DNA from: Eutreptiella sp. 'Long Island Sound 2002'
Taxonomy: Eukaryota > Euglenozoa > Euglenophyceae > Eutreptiales > Eutreptiaceae
Direction of reading: 5' to 3'
NCBI GenBank assembly: GCA_964036045.1
Contig: OZ038380.1
Location: forward strand, 68,742,186-68,806,185
Length of the DNA: 64,000 bases
Shown here: positions 1 through 11,361 of the stretch, piece after piece
Layout: each line of letters begins with the position of its first letter
Position numbering within the stretch: the first letter of the stretch is position 1
Program-made: the position numbers and the translations under genes
Notes under the pieces: model-generated
The model's input: only the letters and a program-made list of their open reading frames with translations
Told to the model about the DNA's origin: nothing
The model's database searches: none

Positions 1-427
1 TGACAGTCACACGAGTCCACTATGGACTGCATACAGGCACGTAGTTCAGACTGGGTTAGTCGGCAGTAGAAACGCTCACTGTAGAAAGCAGCAGACCGGT
101 TGCACCCTGTGTGCCCGGAGCTGTGGTGTGCCCACTGCAGACAGCCGTCCAGTCGTGCCTCAGGCACAACTATGCGGTCCTCATAGTATAGGTATTGGTT
201 ATCTTTATACCAGCGGTCGCCATCTATTAGGCGTGCCTCTAGGCCATCACTGAGGGTACTAAGTACACATTGGTACTCAGCCTGGTAGTCTCTCAGGCTC
301 CAGCCCTCCAGTACACCTGCTGTACGCATGGATAGGTCCAGCTGGACATCCATACGTTGGAACGCCTCTTTGGCCAACGCTTCAGAGCTCTCGCCTAGGA
401 GGGCGTCGAAGTTATTACGCGAGATGC
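1..427 (-). pseudogene. CV chromovirus pol fragment (RNase H tail to integrase zinc region)
   Basis: This is a diverged duplicate of 1422-1848 at a constant offset of 1421 bases. The minus strand encodes the segment from the ISRNNFDAL motif through the WAHHSSGHTG motif of the integrase zinc-binding region. It ends abruptly at 427, where similarity to the CV family stops, and its other end is off the window. It is therefore a remnant of a second E1-like copy lying head-to-tail with E1. It is not a gene in its own right. Confidence 0.8.
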
Positions 428-892
428 AGGTTTTCTTTTGCTCCATCCTTGCTTCATGCCACTTCCGATGTCAAAACGTGATCTCAAAAAAGCCTGAAAA
501 TCTCACTCCAGCTGGCTGAGTGCGCGAGGCCTGGAGCACTCAGCCTCCCATGAAAAGTATTTTTTCATGTGGACTTGTACAGGATGTGTGAACAGCGCCC
601 ATCTTTAATAGTTTTCCAGACGATCCAAAAATTGATATTCTTCAAATTAGCCAACAAAACTTTTTTTCAGGGAAAACGACCGGTGAACCCTCTGATTTTT
701 GACTAAGGAATGGTTATTTGACCCCTCTAAAAACAGCAAAAAATGGGCAAAACTGATGAAAGAAGCATTTTTTGGGGAAGTTTGAAAAACAGTATTCTCA
801 AGATTGCAAAAAAAACTATTTTTTTCGGTCACAAAATCTAGGTGCTTAGGTGAAAAAAAGGGGGTGCAGTTTGCGAGGGCTAAGCCCATGGA
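428..892. other. Unassigned AT-rich stretch between two CV fragments
   Basis: No coding signature is convincing here. The stretch is rich in A and T runs and matches nothing else in the window. It separates the broken integrase fragment at 1-427 from the 3' end of E1 at about 893. It may be non-element DNA left when two copies were truncated, or an unrecognised insertion. Confidence 0.4.
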
Positions 893-937
893 TCAGTTCG
901 TGGGGGGTATAGCCGGTTGAAGAACTCTCTTGGGAGT

Positions 938-1972
938 TCATGGCCAGAACGGCCCAGGGCAACAGGCGTACCTGTGCGTACCTGTGCGCTCCTGTTTTAT
1001 CAGAATCCTCAGATTCTCCTCCACCACACGATTCTGTCTCTCACAAAGAGGGTTAGGCGTGTGCGTGTAAGGTACACCTGTGGTTACCTCGACGTTCAGG
1101 GCGTCCAGCACTCGCTTGTACCAGCCGGTATCACTCCGGATGCGTACATCTTCATCGGAGTGGATCTCCTTAGGCGCCCCATAGCGCTCAAACCACTCCT
1201 CCATCAGGATCTCCACAGTCTGCTCTCCTGTGATCTTCTTGTTGCAGGGGAAAGCACGTGTGAAGCGTGTTAGACCACAGGCGACCACCAAACAACTATC
1301 ATAGCCACCAAACTTGGGCAGACCGTGGATGAAATCCGCGTACAACAGGGAGTTAGCACAGTAGGGTATGGGGAGACTGGAGACCAGTCCTCTGTCACGT
1401 GAGTCGCTCTGTTTGCTGGCGTGACAGTCACAGGAGTCCACTATGGACTGCATACGGGCACGTAGTTCAGACTGGGTTAGTCGGCAGTAGAAACGCTCAC
1501 TGTAGAAAGCAGCAGACCGGTTGCACCCTGTGTGCCCGGAGCTGTGGTGTGCCCACTGCAGACAGCCGTCCAGTCGTGCCTCAGGCACAACTATGCGGTC
1601 CTCATAGTATAGGTATTGGTTATCTTTATACCAGCGGTCGCCATCTGGTAGGCGCGCCTCTAGGCCATCACTGAGGGTACTAAGTACACATTGGTACTCA
1701 GCCTGGTAGTCTCTCAGGCTCCAGCCCTCCAGTACACCTGCTGTACGCATGGATAGGTCCAGCTGGACATCCATACGTTGGAACGCCTCTTTGGCCAACG
1801 CTTCAGAGCTCTCGCCTAGGAGGGCGTCGAAGTTATTACGCGAGATGTAGTCAGCCATCTCGTTCTTTATACCTGGTAGATGATGAACGGTCAACCTGAA
1901 CTGACTCAGGTATGTCCACCAGCGTTTTACGTTCGCTTTTTCAGGAGGCGGGCGCTTCTGAAATGTCTTCAC
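938..1972 (-). pseudogene. E1 RNase H C-terminus and integrase
   Basis: Open for 344 codons. The first part ends the RNase H domain (TYLSQFRLTVHHLPGIKN motif, with the ISRNN signature after it). The integrase zinc region follows with H-x4-H (HHSSGH) and a C-x-C pair (SCDCHASK). The catalytic core has Asp in YADFIHG, Asp in HSDED and Glu in CERQNR, spaced as in DD35E integrases. The frame runs out near RTGTHRYACCPG, where a shift replaces the usual WVRLVPWAV motif. It would insert the cDNA into chromatin if it were intact. Identification as Ty3/gypsy integrase is firm; activity is unlikely because the C-terminus is lost. Confidence 0.85.
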
Positions 1973-1990
1973 GGGCTCTTGGTCACAGAG

Positions 1991-2810
1991 TCATACAACA
2001 GGGTTAGTACCTAGAAGACGGTATTGGAAAGAGAGCACGAGCATCCCAGCCAGGAGCTCCTGGACGTAGGTACTGTAGTTGGATCGTGCTTGATTCCACT
2101 TCCAGTTCCAGTGCCCCAGAGGCACCAGACGCCATTCATTGGCGGGATAGTCATGCTTCAGGGTTCCATCGCGGTTCAGACCTGAAGTGTGAAACTGGCA
2201 GTGCGACAACTCATTGGGCTTAAGCTCCTGCCACTGGTATAGGGTATGACCCCCCCCTACGTCACACGCATCCGTGACGAGTATTATCTCGCCCTGAGGG
2301 CGGGGCACCCCCAGGGCAGTTGGTGGAAGATATTTTCCTCTTCAACTGCTGGAAACAGGCCTCCTCCTTGTCGGTCCACCGCCAAGGTTCGGTCTTCTTT
2401 ATAAGGTCAGTCAGGGGGGCTGATGAATACGTAAAATTGTGGATATGGCATCGGTAAAAATTGCAGGCGCCAATGAAACTCCGCACATCGTGTAGACCCT
2501 TCTTAGGGTCGTCACGTATCTGCATGTCCTGTAGGGGCTGCATCTTAGACGCGGCTGGTTTCCACCAGCCACACCCCACGTCAAACCCTAGGTACTCGAT
2601 CTCCTCTCGCATAAACTCACACTTCTCGAGTTTGATGCGGAGATGGTTTTCCTGACAGACGGTGAAAAACTGCTGCAGGAGGAGGATATGATCCTCTTGG
2701 GTATTAGTACCCAGTCTCACGTCGTCGATGTGGGCCTCCATCTCAGCCCCGCGGGAAACCAGTTCCTGCACAAGGGGTCTGCGTCTCAGGATATATAGGA
2801 TTTTGTTCAT
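1991..2810 (-). pseudogene. E1 RT palm/thumb and RNase H start
   Basis: Two overlapping frames (2262-2810 and 1991-2308) cover RT from NKILYILRRRP through the RT-RNase H connection and into RNase H (LVTDACDVGGG, the first catalytic Asp). The RT active-site box reads HIDD instead of YxDD (codons at 2721-2732). The primer-grip and thumb region with LGFDVGCGWWKPAASK follows. A frame shift near 2300 separates RT from RNase H. The preceding RT half (2817-3434) is joined through one in-frame TAG, which replaces a Gln codon present in sister copies. Confidence 0.85.
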
Positions 2811-2816
2811 CAGCTC

Positions 2817-3434
2817 CTAAAAGAGAGCAGGGGCATTCGCGACACCAAAGGGCATGACCTTGCAGCGGAAGACACGGCCCTTAGGGGTTACAAAGGCGAG
2901 CAGTTCCTGGGCTGCTCGGGTTAGGTCTACTTGCCAGAAGCCACTGCGCTTATCCATCTTGGTCTTGAATTGACATTTAGCGATTCCCTCCAGGGTGTTC
3001 TTCATGTTCGGGATACTCCCTGAGTGGTTCTGGGTCTTTTTATTGACCTCCCCATAGTCATCAACCAAGCGCATAGCAGTGGACCCAGGTTTAGCAACCA
3101 GAAAACAAGGGCTACAATGGGGGGGGTAGTCCCCGTGCTTATACTCCTCGACGAGGCCAGCATCTATACACTCTTGGATCTGGCGTTCGATCTCGTTGAT
3201 TTGGTCTTGTGGGGCGGGGTATGGACGCCGCCTCACTACCGACCCTTCAAACTCTGGTTTGAGTTTGAGGTCCATCTGGACCAGTTTCTTACAAGACAGG
3301 GGTGGGGGCAACGCTCCAAAAACCTCCTGATACTTGTGGTTGAGCTTAGTGAGACGAGCGTCGAGATTCATGCTCTCCACTTTCTCGGAAAAATCCTCCT
3401 CAGGGCGGAGGTTACTCTTCCCTTTATCCGGCAT
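2817..3434 (-). pseudogene. E1 RT fingers and palm (N-terminal half)
   Basis: Open for 205 codons, with Ty3/gypsy RT landmarks in order: LKPEFEGSVVRRRPYPAP, IQECIDAGLVEE, SPCFLVAKPG, RLVDDYGEVNKKT (the first catalytic Asp region), KMDKRSGFWQVDL and VMPFGVANAPALF. It ends at a TAG where E2-E5 have Gln, so this is a point nonsense change. The upstream linker is separated by a frame shift near 3435-3577. Confidence 0.87.
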
Positions 3435-3577
3435 TTTATACGCCCCACCGTTTCGGGGGGCAACTCATCCTCCCAGTCCTGGCGTTCCTGGGCATAGTGG
3501 AGGGAGTATACCAGAGGGGTCTCAGGATCGGGGAGAGTCATCTCTTCATCATCCTCCTCGGACCAAATAGAGGTTCT

Positions 3578-4702
3578 TCAGGTCCTCTTGAGGAGGTCCA
3601 GGCGGGTCCGTCGCTTGATACCCTCAGCCTTAGCCCACAGGACCTGCTGTAGTTCCCGCACGTCATACCAAGAGACGGGCATGTTTTTGGGTGAGGGTTT
3701 AGCGCCAGGTACCTGACCTGAGGGGCCATCGGTGGCCCTCATAGAGAACACGGCGTGATCATTGGACCCACCAGGGGCGGACTCGCCGAGATCCACCTCT
3801 TCCAGGAGCAACTGAGCTAGGAAAAGGCTATGCTTCAGTGTCACAACCTCCGGGTCGACCGGGGGTATTACACTGGCGATATCGCTCAGGCGGTCGTCAG
3901 CATCAGCCAGCGGAGTAGAGACTGCTGGTGTCTCCGGCTCATTGGAGCACTCACCACTCGTAGTGGTAACCGAAGAGTAGTCAGATCTCTTCTTGAGATC
4001 ATGGAGGGTAAGTCCCTTGTTTTCGGCCATCAACTCGTTGAGTACAACCTGATCAAGGTCACTCACGGGCACGGGGTCTAGAGCACCATCTACGATGGAT
4101 AGGAAGCTGCCCCATTCAGGGGCGGGCATGGTCTCCTGAGAGTCCTCAGGGACGTAGATCGGACCGTTGGGCAGTTCAGTCTTTCTCACGGTAATACGGT
4201 ACAGGAGGCGCCTCCAATAGGCGTGTTCACCTGTGGTACCCCAGTCAGGGGTGCACAGGACCACTCTCGCTCCTTCGAGGGTGATTTTGGTAATCACCTT
4301 GGCGAGCTGGGAGAGAGGGGGGTTTGCGTAGCACAACCCCATTGATTTCCGGTAAAAGCGGTACGCATTGTTTAGGTTCCGTGAACAGTAGAGCTGCATC
4401 AGATGCTGCTCTTTGATCGCGAACGGTTCTACCTGAATTTCATTCAGCTCCAGCTGCAGGGCGGCCAGTCCATTTTCAAACACTGGCCGCACCAGTTGAT
4501 AGTTCTCAGTTCTGTAAGACCGGTTCACGTAACGTAGACCGGAACCTTTTAGACCTGACAGCTCCAGAGGGACAGAGTATAGGCCACTGCCAAAATCGCA
4601 GTGAAGGGCGTAGGGACGTTGCAAGGACAGCAACTTCACTTGGGGGTTGAAGCGCAGAAAATCAGTGCCAATGACAATGTCAAAGGCGTCGGTGTCGAGC
4701 AC
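3578..4702 (-). pseudogene. E1 Pol linker between protease and RT
   Basis: Open for 374 codons. It starts at DTDAFDIVIGTDFLR, the C-terminal protease strand (IGTDFL), and runs through a long family-specific linker (LHCDFGSGLYSVPLELSG, LMQLYCSRNLNNAYRF, VVLCTPDWG). The linker is shared with E2, E3 and E4 but is not a domain I can name. It is unusually long compared with typical Ty3/gypsy polyproteins. The linker contains an acidic, Ser/Thr-rich segment and a LFLAQLLLEEVDL helix conserved in the family. A frame shift joins it to RT. Confidence 0.8.
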
Positions 4703-4719
4703 TTTCTTTGCTTTTCTTT

Positions 4720-4974
4720 TCAGACTTTGCAGTGCTGCGTCACCTCCTCATCGCCTAGACATATAGTCACATCGACCCCCCCCAGGGAATGGATGGTCCG
4801 ACCATCCTCTACCCTTGTGGCCACTGTTGTGGTCTTCCGGATCCTGGCTTGTTTTAGCAATATGCGGGGCACGATTGAGAGCGTGGCGCCCGTGTCCAAG
4901 ACCGCTTTGTAAACCTGATCACCCCTTTCGACAGTGATCCAGAAAACCAAATCTTCTTCCTCGGAGCCGCCCCC
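4720..4974 (-). pseudogene. E1 retropepsin-like aspartic protease
   Basis: Translation in the gag frame directly after the TAG at 4977-4975 gives GGGSEEEDLVFWI and then the retropepsin active site LDTGATLSIV, followed by the DGRTIHSLGG flap region. A small insertion with an A-rich stretch just before 4703 breaks the junction to the rest of Pol. The protease would mature Gag and Gag-Pol. The frame relation to gag (same frame, one UAG between) is what is seen in all CV copies with this region. Confidence 0.85.
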
Positions 4975-7247
4975 CTATTCCCCTTCAGGGAATTTCACTT
5001 CAAAGCCCGCCGCCTGCAGGCACTTAGAGTGCCAGTTGAGGCGGCGCTTCTTGGCGTTCTCGTTTCCCTTGTCAGCGCCACCGGCGCTGGGGGTAGAGGG
5101 TACGGTTCGCTTCTCCCCAGGCTGCTCACCCTTCGGGGTGGGGCCTGGTTTTCCACCCGTGGGGGGTGCGGAGTTCCTTTGCCCTCCTACAGGGTTACCT
5201 CCACCGGGGGTTCCCCCAGGGGTACTGCCCCCCCCCTCCTTACCGGCGTTCTTACGCCGTTCTTCCTCGGCCTTCTTCAGCTTCTCGGACTCGCGGCGTT
5301 TTATGTGGCACTCATACTCGTAGTGCCTCACTCTTGCCGCAGTAGCCACACGTGATAGTGCACCGGAAGTGGTCCTGGTGTTTGACCTCCTGACCATCCT
5401 TGGTCTTCTGCTTCCGCTGCAACTGGAGCATACACGAGCTGCGTCCATCGCAGTCAGGGGCGTGACATGGTTCCCCCTTGTCGTCCGTAGGCTGGCAATA
5501 AAAAAGATTGGGGGCGCCCTTGCCTTTAGCGGGGGGGGGTCTCCTTCATATGCTTCAGTTGCCCTCCCTTACCCTTCCCAGGGTTAGACTGGGGTTGTGG
5601 GGACCTCCGTCCCTGAGGGTTTTCAGCAGGGGCCTCCCTCCGCAGATGTTTGCGCAGGTATTTACCCATGTGAGAGTGGTTTTCTCTCTCCATGGCGAGT
5701 TCAATCTAAAGATCGACCAACTCATCGTAGGAATGAGTCCGGGATTTCCTCTCGCACGTCTCCTTACAATTCTCCCAAGTCCTGGGAGGAATTTTACCCA
5801 CGAGCCACAGATGAGGCTCTGTAGGCCCGTATGAGGAGGGGTTCATCCTCCCCATTAGCTCCTCTGGCTGCGCCACGAACTCAGAAATACGGGCAGCTGT
5901 GGGGAACTCAGGAAGTGGGGGTAGTTCCTCTATCTCCGTACGGACACTCAGGTCCGTTTCGTAGACTGGGTACATTTGTTCCATTCTTTTAAGGAAGTCT
6001 CCCCAACTGGAGCTCTTCCTGATGGCAGTTTTCACCTGCCGCTGAAGAAACGTTTTCTTGCACGACTTCTTGATGAGCGTGCACTTGGTCTGGACATCAG
6101 CATGTTGCTGTCCGGTGAGGAGTAGAAACTCTGAAAACTCTTCAGCCCATTCGGGCAATTTTTTAGGATCGAACGCAAGGAGCTCGATATGAAGGTTCGC
6201 TGTGGCGATGCCCTTTGTTTCCCGACCTGGTACACCAGTGTCACCTTTTCCACCTGAGGGGGGTGAGGGGTAGACAGTGGCAAGTGGCGCCAGTGCAGCC
6301 ACCCCATAGCCCTCCACCTCAGCCTCAGTAGAATCCCCAATAGTGCATACAGGAACAGTCCTCACACAAGGATGGAAAGGGCTTGGACAAGTGTCCAAGG
6401 GGGTGCTGCGGATCCCTCTGCAGCTTTTCACGCCCCGGGTCAGGAGTTCAACACCCGGGGACATGGTCGAGGGGGGCTTCCTCAATTCAGACAGCCCCAG
6501 TTCAGCCTTGAGTGCTGCAACTAGTGCACTCAAATCAGGATCTTCATCCCCAGCCCCCAGAACCCGGAAAAGGGGTTCCATGGTCTCATCCAGACCGAGT
6601 TTAGGGGCAGCCATACGTGAAGGTAAACTTCTTTCCACGCGCACGGGCTCGGGGCACACCCCACGAGGCAAAGGTGGTCTTGGCCTCGAAGGTAACGACG
6701 GGGTAGGCTCTCTAGATATCAAGTCCTCCTCCCATTCTGAGGAGTCATTGGACGTTGTGGCGGATATTTCCCCATAAGGTGCTTCGAACCCCTCACCCCA
6801 CGTGGTGCCGAACATGGGATATGCCCTCATAGGTTCTTTCTCCTTCTCAATCTTTCCTGCTTTCCTCCAGGCTTTCACTTTGGCAGTGGCAACCTTCTCC
6901 AGCACGGCCTGGGCCTCCTTAGCGGCCGAGGAATCAGAATTAGGGGCATCCTCAGAAGGAGGTAAGGATGATACGACAGACAGGAGGGCAGCTGCCATCA
7001 GATCCCTCCCTTCGAGGCTTCTGAGGCGGTCCTGGGTTAACACAGGCGCCTCAGGGGCTTCTCTCATTAATTTTCCTTCCGCCCCCCTTGCTTGGTGCTC
7101 TCCGCGCCAGCCAGTAGTGTCCACAACGACTGTATCATCTCTCCCGCTCAGGGACATAGCCCTGGAAGGTCCTGCTACAGGCCCCGCCGTTGGTTGGGAC
7201 CTGATTGGCAGGGTCTTCACGCTCAGTGTAACTGATGGACGTGACAT
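4975..7247 (-). pseudogene. E1 Gag (capsid and nucleocapsid), frameshifted
   Basis: The start ATG at 7247 lies about 50 bases after the primer-binding site, and its MSRPSVTL start resembles MSTPSVRT in E3. The first 513 codons (7247-5706) hold a low-complexity N-terminus and a capsid-like helical region (FDPKKLPEWAEEFSEFLL, TKCTLIKKSCKKTFLQ, EPHLWLVGKIP, KSRTHSYDELVDL). A shift follows. The knuckle CGYCGK...ECHIK is split between two frames near 5340-5370, and the tail 5448-4975 ends VKFPEGE-stop at TAG 4977-4975. Gag would form the virus-like particle. This copy is broken. Confidence 0.83.
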
Positions 7248-7296
7248 TGCTCAATACGCTGTGGATTTCTTGTGCTTTAGCTTGGCGAGGGTGTAA

Positions 7297-7309
7297 GCCT
7301 CTGCTACCA
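7297..7309 (-). promoter_or_regulatory. E1 primer-binding site
   Basis: On the minus strand the LTR end CTTTCT runs directly into GGTAGCAGAGGC, giving TGGTAGCAGAGG with the last LTR base. The same 13-base string follows the 5' LTR of E3 and sits at 60653-60665 in unrelated E6. The TGG start complements a tRNA CCA end. The string complements an initiator tRNA ending CCUCUGCUACCA, the animal-type acceptor as I know it. Confidence 0.8.
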
Positions 7310-8050
7310 GAAAGAGTTTCTGATGTCCCTTGCTTGTTGTTGATATTGAAAGCCTTGATTGCTTTTCAAAAGATGTTTTCCCAAAACTGCAAAAAGGCAA
7401 CGTCCACGAACAAGGAACACCACAAACAGGATCAAAGTCAGAATTGTGATAGTATTCTTCCAAATCAAAGCATTGTCAGCAACGAGGGGCTGCATATAGA
7501 CAAATGAGGAATCAAATATGCACCTCAAATGGTTTCATAAACAAAAAAAATGATTTTATGTGAAAGCTGGCATGACTCAGGCCTCCAAGACAGCACCAAG
7601 CACTTCATGTGCACTCTTTTGGATGAAATGCAGTTGGTTAGGAATCTGGGGCATAAGAGTTGTGCCAGACACAGGAAATGACTTTGCCAAGCAACTGAAT
7701 TCAGAAGCAGTTACAATCTGGAACCACAATAAGTAGTAGAAACATTTGAGTATAGGGGTCCTGAGGTGGGAGACCACTAGGCTTAACCTACAAGGCCCAA
7801 GGCATGGAGTGCCTACTTCCTTTCGGTATAACCTCCATGAGGGATGATACCTCCGCTCCTTTGAGTGGTAGGGGTGAACTTCATGGGGGAGCTAGGGTTT
7901 TAACCCTAGTTGCTGAGAAAGTGTACTCAAAGCTTCATAAGAGAAACAAAAATGTTTAAGTGTTAGTTTCAGCACTTTTTTAGGCAAAACGGGGGGCTGT
8001 AGCCTGGATCAAGTACCCCAAGAAAGACATGGTAGTGACCTTATCTTACC
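7309..8050 (-). repeat. E1 5' LTR (about 742 bp)
   Basis: The U3 half (about 7560-8050) is clearly homologous to the LTRs of E2, E3 and E4: shared CTTGATCC..GGCC start region, the 18-bp palindrome at 7892-7909, and the ACTCAA..GAGCGGAGGTA region. The R-U5 half (7309-7560) is strongly diverged. The outer end reads GGTAAG and the inner end CTTTCT, so this LTR lacks canonical TG...CA ends. Confidence 0.82.
7892..7909. promoter_or_regulatory. Perfect 18-bp palindrome in the LTR (CTAGGGTTTTAACCCTAG)
   Basis: Each half contains AACCCTA, the core of plant telobox promoter elements. Related palindromes with different central bases occur at the same LTR position at 12648-12665, 26460-26477, 36359-36376 and 45253-45270. 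Its persistence in diverged LTRs suggests a bound site; the binding protein is unknown. Confidence 0.5.
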
Positions 8051-11000
8051 AATAACAGTGCATCACTTTGGGTGCATCTCGCCTCCGGTCCGATGACACC
8101 CGTGCAAGTGTGGACACGGAACCAAAGCTCAACGTGCTCCGTGCAAACTCAGTGGTGGGAACGCAAAAGTGTGTTGTGAGTATGTGTGTGCAGTGCTGTG
8201 CGTGGATGCGTGGTGCAGGGCGAGCATGTGTGTGAATCTACCCTAGGGGATCTACCTTGGGGCTACCCAAAAAGAGAACACAGGCTCACACACGGGGAGA
8301 TCAGGGAAGAACTGCCACGGACCAAGATGGCGTGGACACGAGGGCCAGCGTACGCTGACCAACACGAACGCCCTTGCCAATCCCAGTCCCTTTGTATCCC
8401 CATTCTCCCACTTGCTGATCCTAACGCTCTGCAAAAGAGTAGCCTTTTGCAGGAGCGCCCCTGTGCCAAACGCCTCCAACCCTCATTCGACGCTCCACTC
8501 CACACTCCTCCCACACTCGTGCAACTGAAACCGAAGAACTTTCAAGTCGGGAATCTCACCGCAGAGTTTCAGTGGACTTTTTCAGTTGCAACGGTCCTAC
8601 ACTCTCTAACACAACGCTGCGTAAGAGACATGCGTGCCACGTATGTGTGTTTTACGTGTTTGCACCTGGGGCATGTGTATGCACGTTCAAATCCAATGAA
8701 AGCCAACGCAAGGAAAGAGCGGACACATATAGCGGCGCCTCCGCTATGCATGGACGCATATAGCGGCGCCTCCGCTGTGCATCCTTGAGAGCAAGCAACG
8801 AAGGTTCTCCCTACCTCCCAAACCTTGAATATTTCCCTCTTGTCTGTGTTACCCCCCATCCTACTTGTATTAGCGGTGGATGCGGAGTCATTACGTGCGC
8901 ACAGCGCTGGGTACGCTGTACCATTGAACGCGCGAAAGCTACGCTAATCAGAGCACCAAAAAAGGCAAGTTGGTGTGTGAGAGCGGTTGTCACAGTTGCC
9001 CCGCATTGCATCGCAGGGCAGGACCACTAGCCCCCCGTGACAACCACTCCCTTGCCGAAGGCCACTTGCTTCGCGTTGATGCTGGCGTAGCAAAATCCGT
9101 TTCCCTCCTGAATCTTGCCCGAATCCTGCCTGAATCCAACCCATACCAAACCTTGCGAAGCACTAAGAGCGTGCAGGTCACGGGCAAAGCAAGGCAAGAA
9201 CACGCTACGCGTGTTGTGCAAGTTCTAACCAACACGTATGTTCCTTGTTTGTTTGTTCTTCCTGGCTGATGGTGAATCGTGCTTATTTAGCGCACAGTGT
9301 TGATTTGATGCGCGCAAAACGTGCCTAAAGCCTGCGGCTGCACTATGCACCCTCCCTGCGCAAAAACGTTTGCTGGTCTGCATACCTACTTTTGCAAAAT
9401 CGCGTTTTTCGCTGCTCATTGTTTTCCGAATTCTTTGTTTCACAAAAATGCGCTTTTTGCAGCATCAGAAGCGCCTTGTACAAAAAGTTCAGAAGTTTTT
9501 GGACTTTGGAGGCTTCGCTCCAGTCCTGCATGGCGGACGCGCGCAGTTGCTGGAGTTGCCAGAACTCTCTGCGCTTCACTTTGCGCTTGCCAGGAGTCCA
9601 AATACTTTTTCAAGTTTTGGTTCACGGCGAAGTAGTACCTCAGCTACGGTGCGTTGTAAAGTTTGCTTCAACCGTTATCTAACGCCCATTTCACTTTGCA
9701 TTTTCAACAAATCGCTTTTGCATTTACTATGTAAGGCTTTCCTAAGGATTCCCTTGTTCTGTCCATGGTTTATATAACACGTTGCGCACAGTCTTTCTAG
9801 AATTTCTGGTATTTGCATTTTTAGCTCAAAAGTAACGACCTATGGTGCTGTGGTAAGAGTGGTATAGTAAGAAAGGTAACTCATAAGTATGCTTTCCGAA
9901 GTCATTCCACTCATTCTCTACTGTGGTACTGCTGTACAGTGATCGTACTCCGTATTGAAGGTAGTCCAGATCTGGACAGAATAGTAAATGCTGAGAGATT
10001 TCACAAGGTTGAACTGATTATGGCGAATATATCATTTTTCAGCCTAATGTTCTGAATGGTAGCTCCTAAGTTCCGGGGCTTCAGTCGGGGGGGGGGGGGT
10101 TAAATCAAGCCACAGAGCATACCTTGTACTTTTTTTTGAATTGTTTTGAGCCTGTCTTCTGCGCCTCAGATTGAGTGCTGAACCTCCGCTTGCTTGCTGG
10201 TGTCCTTGTTGAGCCACTCCGCCACTTGAATCGCAGCCTTCAACTTCATGAATGCCTGTCTTCAGCACCTTTTAAAATGCGCCATCCCATATCCGCTCAA
10301 CTCCGGGTTCGCCAATTGGTCTTGCAGTGCAAAGGCTACATGTACAGAGCAAAGTCAGATCATCATCCATCATTCAATCATTCATCATCCATCATGTGTC
10401 ATGTGTCATGTGTCATGCATCATGCATCATGACATGCTGGCGCCCTAGCATGTGTTTTACACATTCCAGGCAAAAACCTGACTTTCACTCAAAAGTACCT
10501 CAACCACAACCCCACTCTAATGGGTTCCTAAGAAGGTTATACTATTCATTTTTCACGACTCTTTGAATTTGAATAATCACAGTTTTGGGACGCATGATTG
10601 TCATGCATGTCATTCATGATTGACCCAATGTGTGAGTGATACCACACATACTACCTTCGAAGGTGTCTATGACCCCTAAGGGACCTTCATTTACACTACA
10701 ACCCCGTTCTCAAGGTTGTTCCCACTTCTTCATGTATTTCAATCCCTATTAGGTGAGTCCCAAGCATGTTTCATGTACTATGGGATTCTAAGAATATACC
10801 TAGGCCTAAGCCAAGCCCCAAGCACGAGAGGAGAGAAGAGAGATAGATAGAGGAGAGGCGCCTGGCAGCGACACTAGGGAGCACGTGGTGCTTCCTAGGT
10901 GAGTTCTACCATGGTGTATTTTTACTTCTCAAGGGATAGTTGTGGAGTGAGAGTGCAAGAGAGGTAAACAGTGAACGTGAGTGCAAATATGATTGTGTTT

Positions 11001-11099
11001 CATAGTCCCTTTTTGCTATGGAGTGAGCTGGAAGACTACAATTCTATGAGTCCATTACTTTGCTGTTGTTGAGGAGGGTGCACAATTTGAGTGGCACCA
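8051..11099. other. Intergenic stretch with simple repeats, no gene recognised
   Basis: I see no convincing gene. Short open frames on both strands (for example near 8186-8788 and 9320-9777) have no recognisable domains and overlap each other in several frames. Notable local structure: a direct repeat of ATATAGCGGCGCCTCCGCT at about 8729 and 8759, a G run at about 10087-10099, a CATCATGTGTCATG-type microsatellite at about 10370-10435, and an AGAGAGGAGA purine stretch at about 10825-10860. Confidence 0.4.
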
Positions 11100-11340
11100 C
11101 ACCAGGCTTTAGCCAGAGTACAATTCTGGGCCTTCTATCATCCCCGGGAGTCGCCCTTGCTTCCGATTCGCGTCAATTTCTGTAACAGGATAGATCTAAC
11201 ACTATTAGGACCCGTTCAGAAGAGTTTTCGGTCGCTCTTCCCGCATCAAAGGACAGGCCGAGCAGCAGAGAGCACACACACGCAACAGGAGCACCAGGCG
11301 AGCACGCGCACGCAAGGATAGACCTCGTTTGCACTGCTGC
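11100..11340 (+). repeat. Dispersed repeat B, copy 1
   Basis: It shares an ordered series of blocks with 36931-37140: TTTAGCCAGA, GGGCCTTCTATCATCC, GAGTCG, TAACACTATTAG, ACCCGTTCAGAAG, and a tail rich in GCACACGCAACAG. Both copies lie in the same orientation. Coding potential is absent. It may be the end of another LTR or a nonautonomous element; the two copies do not decide this. Confidence 0.55.
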
Positions 11341-11361
11341 AGGGCATAAATATGTATCCTG

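Larger units (their letters stand above)
893..8050 (-). mobile_element. E1: Ty3/gypsy chromovirus (CV family), 3'-truncated
   Basis: Reading on the minus strand, the order is 5' LTR (8050-7309), primer-binding site (about 7308-7297), gag (7247-4975), protease, RT, RNase H and integrase. Similarity is lost at about 893, just after the integrase motif that precedes HELxHG in the sister copies. The chromodomain, long 3' region and 3' LTR are missing. The frame is interrupted by several shifts and stops. E1 is the most diverged CV copy in the window, both in protein and in the R-U5 part of its LTR, so it represents an older insertion or a separate subfamily. Confidence 0.88.
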
